NCBI RefSeq assembly: GCF_028769735.1
Contig: NC_088172.1
Location: 68,286,631 to 68,350,630 of the forward strand
DNA length: 64,000 nucleotides
Source of the DNA: Zonotrichia leucophrys gambelii
Lineage: Eukaryota; Chordata; Aves; Passeriformes; Passerellidae
Direction of reading: 5' to 3'
The position numbers and the translations under genes were made by a program. Of the stretch, positions 26,704 through 38,600 are shown in pieces (the first letter of the stretch is position 1; each line of letters begins with the position of its first letter). Under the pieces are notes generated by a model. That model was not told the origin of the DNA, made no database searches, and saw only the letters and a program-made list of their open reading frames with translations.

Positions 26704-27740
26704 TCATGTAGAAGAAACAGCTGATACTTCCTCACTAGAAGCCTTTTATGCAGGCAATACTGCAGGGGATCTATCTGAAATATAACTGACTATGGAGAGG
26801 CTGTTGTAATGTTAACACAAGTGTTGATGGGTTGTCTGGATGGGAAGGTATTTATCAAGAGTTTTGAGAAAGCTCAAGGAAGTAAGAGCTGGGTCACTGA
26901 TAGGGGTACCTAACCTCCCATGTTGATTTTTAGGCACTGAACACTGAGGGTTAGCAAATGTGAGGATCTGGAGAGCTACAGACCTGCAAGCTTGTAACTC
27001 TAGTGCACAAATTTGTAAAGGTTACAATAGAGGACAAATATATGTCTGAATGCAACTTATATGGAAGAGCCAATGTCAGCTCTGTAGTGGAGCATTATGC
27101 CTTGTAAAATCCATTTGAGCTTTTTGAAGTTAATTAACATATGGGTCAGAGGAGACAGTCAAATAAAATACAACTGGATGTTCCAACTCTTTGGGTAAAG
27201 TCTCCAATCAATGGTTTTAAAGAAACTGAGCAGCCATAGCATAAGTGGAAAGGACCTGCAGGGACAAATAAAGGGACAAAAGATGTGAAACAGAAGGTCT
27301 GCACTTAGAATAGAACAAATACTCTTCACAGTGAAATAAAATTATGGACTCTAAGGTGACAATTACCATTCAATAGCGGATGCTCAAGGTTACAATAGAC
27401 AGCTCTGCAGAAGCATCAGCTCTGCTCAGCAGCAGTTAAAAAAACAATTCAAATGCCAGTAACGAAAAACAAGACAAAAAGATAATTTTGATTCTGTTCA
27501 TCTACATCTTGAATGTTTTTCCAGTTAGGGTCACCTCATCTCAATGAAAGGACACAAAAGATATATCTGAGGCGGCCCAGAGAAAGACCAACTATGACAA
27601 ACTATGGTATGGTTTATACAGTTCTGAAAACTCGTGATAATGGAAAGTCAGTGGATAGCAAATGACTGTTCACTGTCCATCCACTTCAAGGAGCAGAAAG
27701 TGTCAAATAAAGCTTGTAAGAGCTAAACTTAAATAAAAAG
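26704..27740 (+). mobile_element. Old decayed CR1-group LINE, RT and distal part
   Basis: This continues the element seen at 25,780-26,337, on the same strand. A relic of the RT start motif (usual pattern N-Y-R-P-V-S-L-T-S) is readable at 26,970-26,998 as E-S-Y-R-P-A-S-L followed by a stop. RT-body text follows to about 27,240. The stretch 27,521-27,600 (GGTCACCTCATCTCAATGAA, then AAAGATATATCTGAGG) resembles the late-ORF text 'CAGTTCTGGTCACCCCATCT' of CR1-group elements. All reading frames are broken. Divergence is far higher than in the CR1 at 26,338-26,703, so this part is much older. The 3' end is not sharply defined. Confidence 0.65.
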
Positions 27741-30700
27741 AGATGACCTCAGAATAGGAATCTGTACCACTTAGCGTATCTTTTTTCATATCTAAAGAGT
27801 TTGCTTTGTAGAGCAAGGACTTCATGTTGCTCTGTATCTATCTGTATCACAGTCCTTGAATTGGACTTCCTGGGTATACTGGTACAAATAATTAATTGTA
27901 CACATTCAGCATGATTGCACTCTAAGGAGTCAATTTGTAATTGGGAAAATCACTTGAGCAATGCACTAGACCAGTCATAGCTTCCTGTTCCCTCTTTGCA
28001 CAAATTCAAAGTCATCACAACATACTGCCCTCATTTTAGAACAGGAATAGCAAAGGAAGAAACAAATGATAAAAAGATGAGCCATAAATCATTGTAAATT
28101 CTTATATCTCAAGCAATGCATGCACATCAATGATGTTCCTGTGAACATGAAGAAAAGTCACGTGAAGTAAGAGTATTTGAATTTTGCTGAAGGTAGCTAT
28201 TTCCAGGGTGCCTGCTTGGAGAGAGGCAACTTTCATCCTGGGCAAAAGACTACTTTCATAATGTCTTGTTTTTGCATTATCCTCTGCACTCCAGTTTCTT
28301 GTATCATCTTTCTGTAATGGAAGATGTCATGGGAAGTCTCGTCCTCTACTGGTTATGATACAAAACAACTGGAAGAGGGAAACCACTCCAGATAAAAACC
28401 TCATCTAAAGGAAATAGTTTTCCTCCTTCAGAGCTAGCAAAAGAAGATAAACAAGTGTCCCATGGGACTGCACTTCTGTTGAAGACTGGGAGAATTCTCC
28501 AAAGAAGAAGGAAATGTCCTCTAGCATCCACTGATGAAGATCCAGAGTCATGCCACTGATGTCACACCAAGATTTACACTGATGCAGTTTTCTATCTTGA
28601 GAGCCAGTTCTGACTGATGCGTCCTCACTGTAAACTGAGTGATGCCTGGGACTGTCAGGCAGTGTTCACTACATTTACAGGAGCAAACGAGAACAAGATG
28701 GAGACAGTTTCATGCAGAAACATAGTATGGTACATAAGCTGAGGTTGGTTTTCTTTGCAACACGAAAAATGTCAAGTCTGTTAAAGAAAACCTAATTTTT
28801 GTTCTGGTGTGATGGTGAGAATTAGCACAGCTAGGCTTCACATTACCGAGACAGTATAGGAAGATTTCCCAGCAAAAGTGCTTTCCTAATGAGTGAAGAA
28901 CAGACCACTGCCTACTGGATCTGTTGTATTATGCAAATACAGTAAAAAAAAAATTTATATTAATTACATTAAAAATTGTAGATAATGGATTCTTTCTTTT
29001 CTTCCTTAATAATTCAGATATACAAGAAAGGTCAAAAGCTGTAGTCTGACTGGACTGACCACACCATTTTTTACTATTAATTCTCCTATACAATATTACC
29101 GAAGATGAATGATTTTTCATTGTTTTAACAGAAAAGTATTTCACACATCTTTCAAATTTCCTCAGTATCTGAGCTCCATATGAGCACAGGATTTTATTAG
29201 GATATGTCAGTTCACCATAACCACTTTACTGAATAGAGACTTGCCATAAGAGTTTCCAGTTTACAAAGAGGAATAAAATAGCAGGTGTTAACACTGGAAA
29301 AGAAAATTGTGACAGAAAATTAAGGTTATTAGGGAAGCTGAGAATTATAAAAGGCCCAATAGGGAGTGATTTCAGAAACCACAGTTTAGCAGCAGAGCAA
29401 ATAAACAAGGCAGCCTGTGACTGAAGTCATCAAACTAGAGGATATTTTAGCAAAACAATAAAATGAGAATCTCCAAATGGAACCTGGTTACCTAACCACT
29501 GTATTCTTTCACTTTTGGCTCATGAAATACAACCAGCCTGGCCACCTTGCAGGGTTGAGCCCTTGACGGGAAAGCATCCAGATGTTCTCAGTTTTTGGGA
29601 CTGGATTGAGGTTTTGACACAAAACCTGTCTGTCTGGCAGCACCTCACTGTGTGAACTGTGAAGTGTTTCTGGAACCTATTCATGAGGTTTTCCCCTACC
29701 TGAGGATGCAGTGGCTGACATGGAATTGTGAGCCAGATTTTGCACTTATCCCTGTGCAACTCCAGGGTAGCCATGCCTGTCTGCAGAGCTGGGAAAGCAG
29801 ACACGCCTGCCTTCACCTTCCTGACTGCTGAGTGACACACTTGCAGGCAGGAAAGAGAAAGACCTCAGAAAGATTGCTCTTCCCACTGCCCTGCTGTTGG
29901 CTGCAGGGCTGAGCAGTGCAGGGACACCGGGACAGGGCAGGGACACTCTTAGAACAGAATGCTCAGAAGGGCTGTACAGGGCAAGGCATCTACTAAAAGG
30001 ATGAGGGACATGTCCCACAGACATGAAGTGCAAAGACCCACATCACAGATGTTCTGTGTCCACAGAGGCTGTGGCCACAAAAGTATTGTCATCACAAATA
30101 TTTTAAAAAAATATTTAAATAAAGTAGTTCATATGAACCCTGTTCATAAGAGAGACTCTTCTGAGCAGCATAAATTAAAGTCACAGGCAGCAGGATGACC
30201 AAAACATCAGCATTTCACAAAAAAACCCTGTGTTACAGCCCCTAGGCTGTAAGCCAGCCCTGCTGAAGCAGACAATGACGTGGATCTTAAGGGCAGCAAG
30301 AACTGCTACAACAACAATCACGCAGCCTGACCCCCTGTGAAATGCAAGCCATAGAATTTTATCCAGCAGCTCCTGCAGCAGTAACACCTACTCCTCCCTG
30401 CTGCAATGAGGATCCTCACAACCCACTTTGTCTCGGCAGGACTCCAGAGGAAACGGACAGACATCAGACAGAAGCTTGTTTGTTTGCTTTCCCACAAGGA
30501 GCAGCCAGGAGAGCAGTTGCTGATCGCTGGTGCAGGAGCACATCCCTGGTACCCAGTGGGCAGGAGGCAGCCCGGCTCAGGCTGAGCACAGAAACCGGGG
30601 TGGCAGTCACACCACGCTGCAGCAGGACTAGAGCTCTTTCCTGCTTCACTGACATTCACGTTGCCTTCCTCTCACCCACTGAGTATTATCATCACAGAGG

Positions 30701-30795
30701 CTGGAGTCTGAATGTGTTTAATGCTTTCTTAGCCACAGATCATTAGTAACCAATTCCACTTTCCACTGTCTCAATTGTTTTTATACAATACAAGA
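27741..30795. other. Unique-looking non-coding DNA
   Basis: No gene or transposon is recognised. Sequence from about 29,520 onward is GC-richer than its surroundings and carries overlapping chance frames on both strands (for example minus 29,520-29,840 and 29,746-30,033). A near-palindromic A/T block lies around 30,099-30,121. Confidence 0.55.
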
Positions 30796-30842
30796 CTCCT
30801 TTTTTTCCTCTCTCCTCCCTCTTCTTTCTTCCTCCTTTTTCC
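30796..30842 (+). repeat. 47-nt pure pyrimidine tract
   Basis: Every base from 30,796 to 30,842 is C or T, in CTCC/TTTCC/CTTCTTT blocks. Such tracts can form triplex (H-DNA) structures when they have mirror symmetry; only partial mirror symmetry is visible here. It has no intron-like placement next to a recognisable exon. Confidence 0.8.
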
Positions 30843-33800
30843 AATTTTCTTGTAGTAAAACAGTCCTGCCTGAAAGCAATAAGCTCCTTTCAGAACTTAA
30901 AACCCTAATGGCAGGCATTTGGAAAAGAAGCTCTAAAGGCACCATTATTCCTGACTTTGGCTTCACTGCTGACTCGCTGTCTACATGCATAATGCCGAGC
31001 TTTTTCCCATAAAAATAGCAGTCCTCAGATAGCCACAAATCCATGTTAGCTGCTTGGGTTATTTATTCCTGGAGGAAGCTAGCAAAGTGACAACTTTTAG
31101 GACATTTGGGAGGCCACCATGAAGTGGTGAGCACTCAGCTAGGTATGGGAGGAATATAAATGAAGCAATGACTTAGGTAATTGTACCCACCAGGAACAGC
31201 TATTCATGCTTTTGGGGTATTCCCACTCTGCTCATGATGTTCTCTCCTCTTTCTCTACCAAAGCTTTTCTGGTTCACAAACTCTCTTTCCACATCTCAGT
31301 TCTGCATCTCAGCATTCACATAAGGCCTGAAACAAGATTGCAATTTGTCATTGCTCATCCTGTTTCTGTGGGGCTGCAGTGTCCAGAGCAGGAAAAGTCA
31401 GAGGTCCATTCCCAGTGTTGTTACTTGCTCTCTGTGAAAATTCCAGTGCAAATCTCCATCAAATTGACTGGCAGCAGTGAGAAAGTGCTCTGCAGCCCAG
31501 GCTGCTGGCTGGAATAGGCAGCACCTCTCAATAAAATCCTAGAGAACAGTAGGACTTTAACACCAAGGGCATATCTGCTACTGTCCAGGGTATGCCAAGC
31601 CATCAGGGGCCATTAAGTTTTGCCAGCAGGATACACATTTGAAAGTCGCCAAACAGAAATACAGATTGGTCTTGGGACTCAACTTGTGGCTGCAAGGGAT
31701 AGCAGAGACTAAGAAACCTGGGGGATTAGTCAGATGGTGAATCCCTCTTCCACTGCTGTCCTAGGGAGAATAAAGAGCAAATGACAGGACTCACCCATGC
31801 CTGGAGGAACAGTGCCAAGAACTTCACCAGAGGTAAAGCACTCAGGGTGTTAGTCCCAGGCAAAGACAGGACTCCACCATGCCTCATCACTGCCAGGCCA
31901 ACAGGCATTTCAGGATATTTGCAGCACCTGTAGTTCACGGCAACACTCTTCCACTGGGATTGCGTATGATGGATAAGGGGATGTTGCCCCTCTTGCGGCC
32001 ACTGTGCAGTCAGTGCTAGCATAGACTCCTGGGTGGAACCACCACATATTTGCTGCAATTAGCTCTGAGTAGGGACAGCCCTTCTAAGAGGATAGAGGGA
32101 GAAAACCCGAAGTCACTAAACATCCATGCCCATCCTCACATTTTGTGAAGGAAAAGCCTCCTGCAAAGCTGTGCGTCCCACTGCAGAGTCCTCAAACCTA
32201 CAAGTCAGAGCTGCTCTTGTATTAAGTCTAGCATAATCCAGCAGAAAACAAGTGGTGGACCACTGCAATGGGGCATTTCTAGCTGTTTGACTTTCAATCC
32301 ATCCTTGAGTGAAAGAAACTATGCAAACCACCCTGGCACTCAGCAAGGCAGCACCATGGGAAGGCTCTGTACACTGTTTTGCTGGACAGACAGGGGCATT
32401 CCCAAGCCCCAGCCCAGAGCATTTGGCACATGGATACTGTCCATGCCCAACAGCCAGGCTCTGCCTTTGCCATAAAGAGCAATCCTTGTGTGCAGGGGGA
32501 GCGGGGCTCCTTGCAGCCCTCGCACAGCTGCCGGGTGCCAGAGGGAGAAGTGGGGCAGCCCCTTCAGCTGCCAGAAGGATGAGCAAGAGGCAGGCAGGAG
32601 CACGGGGATCTGACAGAGGCACGTGGCCCAAATCCTGCACACCTGCTGGGGTGTGATGCCAGCTGCAGCCCAACAAGGGGCCCCATTGATCCTGCCCATG
32701 TGGGGGGTTTCTCTGCCTCTGCACATGCAGCTGAGGAGATCTCGTGGAAGAATTTTCATCTGTGGTTTGCTAAGGGTTTCTCCCCAAAGAATCATGATTT
32801 AATTGCTGTTATTATCTTCATAAAGCTGTCCAGAGTGTTTTTCCAGTTGTTATTTAAAGCTTATCTAAAAGATATTGATAGCAGTGGAACGTTAAAACTG
32901 CATTCCTGGTATACCAGTAGCAGAGTGTGATAAAAACAGTAGGTCTCTTAAATCAATCATCATCTTTCTCTAATTTATTGTATTGTTGTATTTTTGGATT
33001 CATGCATAGCACATACAGCATATCATTATGAAAGTAATGCAGTTAGAAACTACATAAACAGATAACTGGAGTCTGAGTTACTGTCAGTCTTCTATGAAAA
33101 AAAAGGACACTTTGTCAAAGAATAAAAATCACACATTATCATTTCTATAAACATCCACTGATGAGGAACCTTGCCATAGAAAGCAAACTTTCCAAAACAA
33201 GTCCCTAAAACATGTTGTGTATGAAAAAAATTATTTTAAAATCTCTTGATCAGCAACAGCTTCACAAATAACAGTATGAATAATATGGATGTCTGGTGGG
33301 AACAAACAACCTCACAGGATATCATTAGGTATATAGTCTATACATATTTTTTTTCTATTCTGATTTGCTGTAGAGAGAAAAGACAGAAGCACAGAAGCGA
33401 TGAAACGTGTCTTAAAAGATGGAGAAAATTTTTATTTAATGCAAATCCCTTGTTTCATCATATTGCTAGTGACTCATGCATAAAGGCTTAGAAATCTATG
33501 GAAGGAGATGAGAAACCTCAGAAACAGATATGAGCAAATAATTTGCTACAGGAGATTTGTTTTCTCTTCAAATCAACTCCATTTTTTAATTTAAAGAAAT
33601 TATTTGCAAATAGGTCATTCTAACTATGAATTTATTCCCATGTTTCTAATCGCCTCAGGGATTGTCACTGAAAACAAATTTAGACAATGAATTTACAGAC
33701 TAACTGTTCAAAAAGATTAGCTACTGTGAGTTGCCAATCAATTGGCATTAAAAATCATATGTGTTATTATCTCTACTTTGTAGTTCACTCCCTGAATTGC

Positions 33801-35425
33801 AAAGTCAAAAAAAGTACCCATCAGAGTTTTGAATCTCTCAGGTTTACTTTGGATAATGAAAAGGGCTAAGAAAAGTTAAGGAATTAAATGTCACCTCATG
33901 TCTTTTTCCATCCTTCCACACAAAGCCCCTTGTCTTCCAGTCTGTTACCTGCAGCCCAATCCCCAAGTAGTGCATCTCTTTATAACTCATCTTGGGAGAA
34001 GAGGCACATCACATTTATGGACTAGTGGCTTTCACCTGTCTTTTCCCCTCGCATTCTTCTCAAGTCATTTGTGTTGGTGAGCACCTGTCTGCCAATGACG
34101 CAACCTAACTCTACTCTGGCATGTTTAATTACCCAAGTTCCTGTGCCAGAGCTTTGGAAGAACAGGAGGAGACCTCCCTCTGCCTGTCCTACAGCACCAC
34201 AGAACAATTAACCTACCCATCTGTGAATGGCATAAATTATCCCGTATGATCTTCCTCCTCCACCATCTACCATCTCCAGAAATCCTCTTTAGTAAATGGT
34301 TTGAGTTAATTGGCTTGAGTTCCCTTAAGCTCTTAAATAAGTTTGGAAAAGGAGTACTTGAACGTGAGACAATGCTACACAGACCTCCTCCAAAGAGGGG
34401 CAACTCTCTGGCCTGCAAAACTGTCAGGAGTAGGCTGAAGCCCCTTTCCCTTATTTTTCTGTGAATAAGCCAAGGAAAAATCAGACTTTCTGCTATAGCT
34501 ATTACCAAGAATGAGGCAGCAGTGTAGGAAGTAGTAGCCAGAATTGGTGACTATTTTTAAGATTCATTGCACCATATTCGGGGTTCACCATTGCACCTTC
34601 TAAATGGCTTACATAGACCAAGCTTTTTAAGGCTTTTCCTCTGGTTTCCTGATCCAGCTGTACCCAGTTTAGCTTGGGATTATTTCTTTAATTCTTGGCT
34701 TTTGCTGACTTTACAGTGACTTTTGTCCATGCCTTCCTCTCTAGCAATGCAATATTGCCTGCAGTTCTGTGCACGCTGCAAAAGAACTGGTGAAGGGTAA
34801 AAAATGCCTGAGATGAAATATTTGAATAGAGTTACTCCAGTGAGAGATGTTGCTGTAATATCTGGTATACAGAAGCAAGTATCATGAAAACATTTTTCCC
34901 CATGGAGCAGTTTCATTAGCCTGCCAAATCCTTTGTAGCCAGGAAAATGCCTATGCTGCAAAACTGAGACTGATATTATGACAGCATCAAATCTGGGCTT
35001 GCTACAGTCTATATCTTACCCCAAAATCATTCTTCACACAGGCTTCCAAGGCTTGGTTCTTGCAATGGAGTATGCTAAGGAGGTGAAACTGGGAAGCAAG
35101 ATAGAATACAAGATTAATGCTGCAAGAACACACATATCAACATCCTTCTTGAAAGGTGGCCTGTGTACCCTACAATAACATTGGGAAGTGAGCAGAAAGT
35201 TCACTGATCCAGACAGACCCATGGCATCCCTCCTTGAAGAGAGATTTGGGACTTAACAACACAATTACAAGAAGAAAAGAGTTCTCTCTACCAAGAAATA
35301 CATTCCTCTTCTAGTACATTGAAACAATTAGGTAATTTCCATCTCCTTCCTTGCAAATTGAATCTCTCAATAGCCCAATTTCTTCAAGTGACATTGTTTT
35401 CTCAGGCACAACAAAAGTAATTTTG
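30843..35425. other. Non-coding DNA including a GC-richer patch at about 32.3-32.8 kb
   Basis: Two overlapping minus-strand frames of 202 codons (32,116-32,724) and 151 codons (32,340-32,795) share the same bases in different frames, and a 115-codon plus-strand frame (32,309-32,656) also overlaps. None contains a domain or motif I recognise, and the proteins are rich in residues expected from GC-rich random sequence (Ala, Pro, Cys, Trp). I do not annotate them as genes. The rest is AT-rich and featureless by eye. Confidence 0.55.
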
Positions 35426-35650
35426 CTAAGCCTCCACACTCTCCAAGTACCTAAGCATCTCTAGCACCTGAGTGTTCAGTGCTGCAGCTATTTCTTGACT
35501 ACTGCTTGGACATGTTTCAAGTTGACATTTTAGATTGCATAACTCCTGGCGCAGCACTGCAAAGATGTCTCCTCCCATTGCATCAGAGAGTGACCTGCTG
35601 TGGCAAAGGCTATTACTTCTTTTGAGATTATCGAGTCTGTGGTGCCTCAT
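35426..35650 (-). CDS. Candidate short coding segment or decayed exon, unidentified
   Basis: This 74-codon minus-strand frame is not a recognised protein, but its composition is unusually protein-like. A basic, serine-rich N-terminal part contains LKRSNSLCHSRSLSD, and is followed by a helical stretch with regular hydrophobic spacing (VLRQELCNLKCQLE) and a second helix-like segment ending LEMLRYLESVEA. The frame stays open upstream of the first ATG for about 30 more codons, so it could be part of an exon rather than a small ORF. Splice signals are weak: CAG|GTGCTA inside the frame could be a donor, and there is no good pyrimidine-tract acceptor. No poly(A) signal lies close downstream. It may be an exon, an eroded retrocopy or a chance frame. 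Confidence 0.15.
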   Translation of the reverse strand: MRHHRLDNLKRSNSLCHSRSLSDAMGGDIFAVLRQELCNLKCQLETCPSSSQEIAAALNTQVLEMLRYLESVEA

Positions 35651-38600
35651 CGAATTATACAGATTCCAAGGAGAGAAAAAGTAACTGCTGCGTGCTCCAG
35701 GCCCTGAACTTTTCAGTGCAACACATCTGGAGAGCCTTCATCTGCATATGCATCTCTAATGCCACATCTCCTTGGTGAACACTGCGTGCATTGAATTCTG
35801 CTAACATAGGGTGACAGACAAGTAACAATAGGAGCGACGTTGACTCTGTGCTTGTCTCATCCTAAAATAAAATTCTGTGTGATGGACTAGCCACAGCTGC
35901 ACGCTTACAAAGAGCAGTCTGTGGTTTCCAAGCAAAGCAGCTGAGAAGTTTAAAAAAAATATATATCTCAGCTTCCCCCTCCCCACTCATCTCCACACAC
36001 ATGTTAGATTTGAGGCCAAAATCCGATGACTAAACTAGGCATACAACCAAGAGTGACCTGATTTTGGGGAGTTACTGAGCACTGGTGTTGCCCAGGGACT
36101 TCACTGCTTCAAAACTGCATTTCTTGGGGAACACAGAGGCTCAGTTCCTCTGAAAATTGGATACATTCAAGCAGGTGCCTTAACATTAGGGTTTTTAATG
36201 GCTCAGTCTACTGTTTCATTTGAGAGTAAGGGCAAATGAATACTGAATAAAAATCATTAGAAAAATCAAACACTGAAAGTCTAGTTTCTGTAGCATTAAC
36301 CACACTGAGTACCACTGAGGGGGTGGGAGCAGCAGGCTGTGCAATTGGCAGAACCACTTTCCCATCAATGTGGCACAGACCAAGTACTACAACCGATAGT
36401 ACCAGTAGGGAGGTAAAAGCATGACTGATCACACCCAAATCTCAGAAATCCCCTGTGAGCAGTATCCTCACTTCTCCAGGCAGCTCACTGACACTAAATA
36501 CTGCAGTTTTTCTAGTCAGGTTTGGTCATCCAGCAGCCCAGGGACAGAAATGAGCAAACCTGGATCTATCTGAAGCAGACATGGTGATGCTGAACCCAAA
36601 GGGTGAATTTTCTATCTCTTCCCCCACCTCACTCCACATAGTCCTTGCAGCAAAGGTTGCAGGAAAAGACTAATCCTTGCCTTCAAGGGATTTGAAGAGA
36701 GTTCTTAACTTTATGAGGAAAGCTTAAAAAATTGTAATTCTTAAGCAACTTTCCAAGGCTGGTTGCTGAAGGTTACAGGGCTAGGTGTGAAGATGTGTAA
36801 TCCTGTTTTTCAAATGTCAGCAGGAAAAAAGTCAAATTTTCCTTTTGGCTTTCTCCAACCCCTGAGTAATCTGATGCAATATAAATCAATACGTTCTTGA
36901 GACAGCATTCCATGGAAAATGTAAATTGTAATGTTATCTGATATTTGTGTTGTACAAACTCAAGCAAATTGCAGAAACTATAATCCTGGGCTGTGAATCA
37001 CTGCTGCAGATCTAATCACTACCAGTCTTTTCTGTCCATCAGCTCTGCTGTCTGCAAAGCGGTGGAAGTATGGATTACACAACTTGTACTTTTCATCACT
37101 AACATGCCCTGGTGGTAAGAAATTGTAGTGTGACCAAACAGTTAATCAGAAGCAAAGCCTTGTAGCTGGTTTCAATCTCCTGTGTGCAGATGCCCTCGCC
37201 TCTCCAACCAGAGCAGGTTCAGGTGTTTACTGCCAACACACACCTACTTTAACTTTTTAGAGCAAAAACTGTTCAGGGGAACAGACTGTTTAGGAGCTGT
37301 GATTAGGAGGAAGCTCGCTAGTGCAACAAATGGTCGAGCAGACAACACAAACCAACAGATGCCAAACTATTTGAAGCCTGATACAGAACAAACATTTGAG
37401 GAGGGCCCTCCCTCCTGAAGTGAGGGCCAGGGCTGTCAGACCCCAGACAGAAACACATACCAGCTGGCCAGCCATGCAGAATGAAATCTCCCAAAGACTG
37501 GTTTCATCATAAGCAGCAGCTGACCGATCACAATTGACAGGACGGCTGACAGGAGGGCTCATTCCTGGGCTTCCTCCCTCCCTCGCTCTCAGTCAACATG
37601 AGCCGCCACTTTTGTCATGAGAGCCTGTGGTATGTGTTTGCCTGGCACAAACTCATGTTCATGGGGAATCAGACTTATTGTTTGCTACAGTCTGCCACAG
37701 GGCAAGTAAAAACTCCTGTCTCAAGCTGGCAGAAACCAAGTGAAGTCAAAATCTCCTCATAACGAAGTGCACACTGAGCAAGCCTGAGGCTGCTTAGGGA
37801 ATGCAAGCAGGTCTGCCCTGATTCTGCTGGGATTAAGTGGTGCTTTGACACACAGCTCTTACCCCACAGTGATGAACACATCTGACATCACACCTTTGCT
37901 TTACTGCTCACATCTCCATCATTGCTGCCACAATTTTAGGCTGTACATTCGCCAGCAGAGACTAAGGCCTGAAGAGTTATTCCTGCACTTTATTAGTGTC
38001 CTCACAAGCCTTTCTAAGAAGACCACTATAGACATTTTGGTGGTTCAAAGACAAAGAAGGAAGTCTCACAGTCTGTGTGAAATATGAAACAGGGAAGCAG
38101 AAGGTCCTGGAAAAAAGAAGAGGCACAGAGTCGAAGAGAACTTTCTTGTAAGGTGGGGACTTTGAAGAGAGAAATGGAATGAAAGTGTCTGATGTGAGCT
38201 CTTCTACAGAAGGCTGGCAGACTTCTCCAAACCCACCCAAGCTGCTGATCTAAACAGAGCACCCTGAAAATTCCTTGTGAAGCAAATGACAGGATGAAGG
38301 AGAATGCAGGAGGACGATATCTGAAAGAGACACACAAGCAAGGGAGGGACTGTCAGCGGGAAAGTCCTATTCTATATATCAGGTTTAACAAAAGTAGGAG
38401 AGTCACCGAAAAACATCCCAGCAAACAGAAATTTCAGCATCCACATGCTTTTTCAGTTTGCCTAAGTGTTGTTTATACCTTCATGTCTACATACAACTTT
38501 ATCCACTTTTAAATGGTACTGTAATTATATTTTCTTCATAGTAGCAGAGCATTAAAAAAAAACAAAAACAGACAAGCCAAGGGAACAAACTCTTCTTGGA

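Noticed and set aside
32116..32795. Minus-strand frames of 202 and 151 codons as genes
   Set aside because: They overlap each other in different frames and a plus-strand frame, have no recognisable domain, and lie in GC-rich stop-poor sequence.
36208..36438. 76-codon minus frame with a signal-peptide-like start
   Set aside because: A hydrophobic run alone is common by chance, and no domain or conserved cysteine pattern follows.
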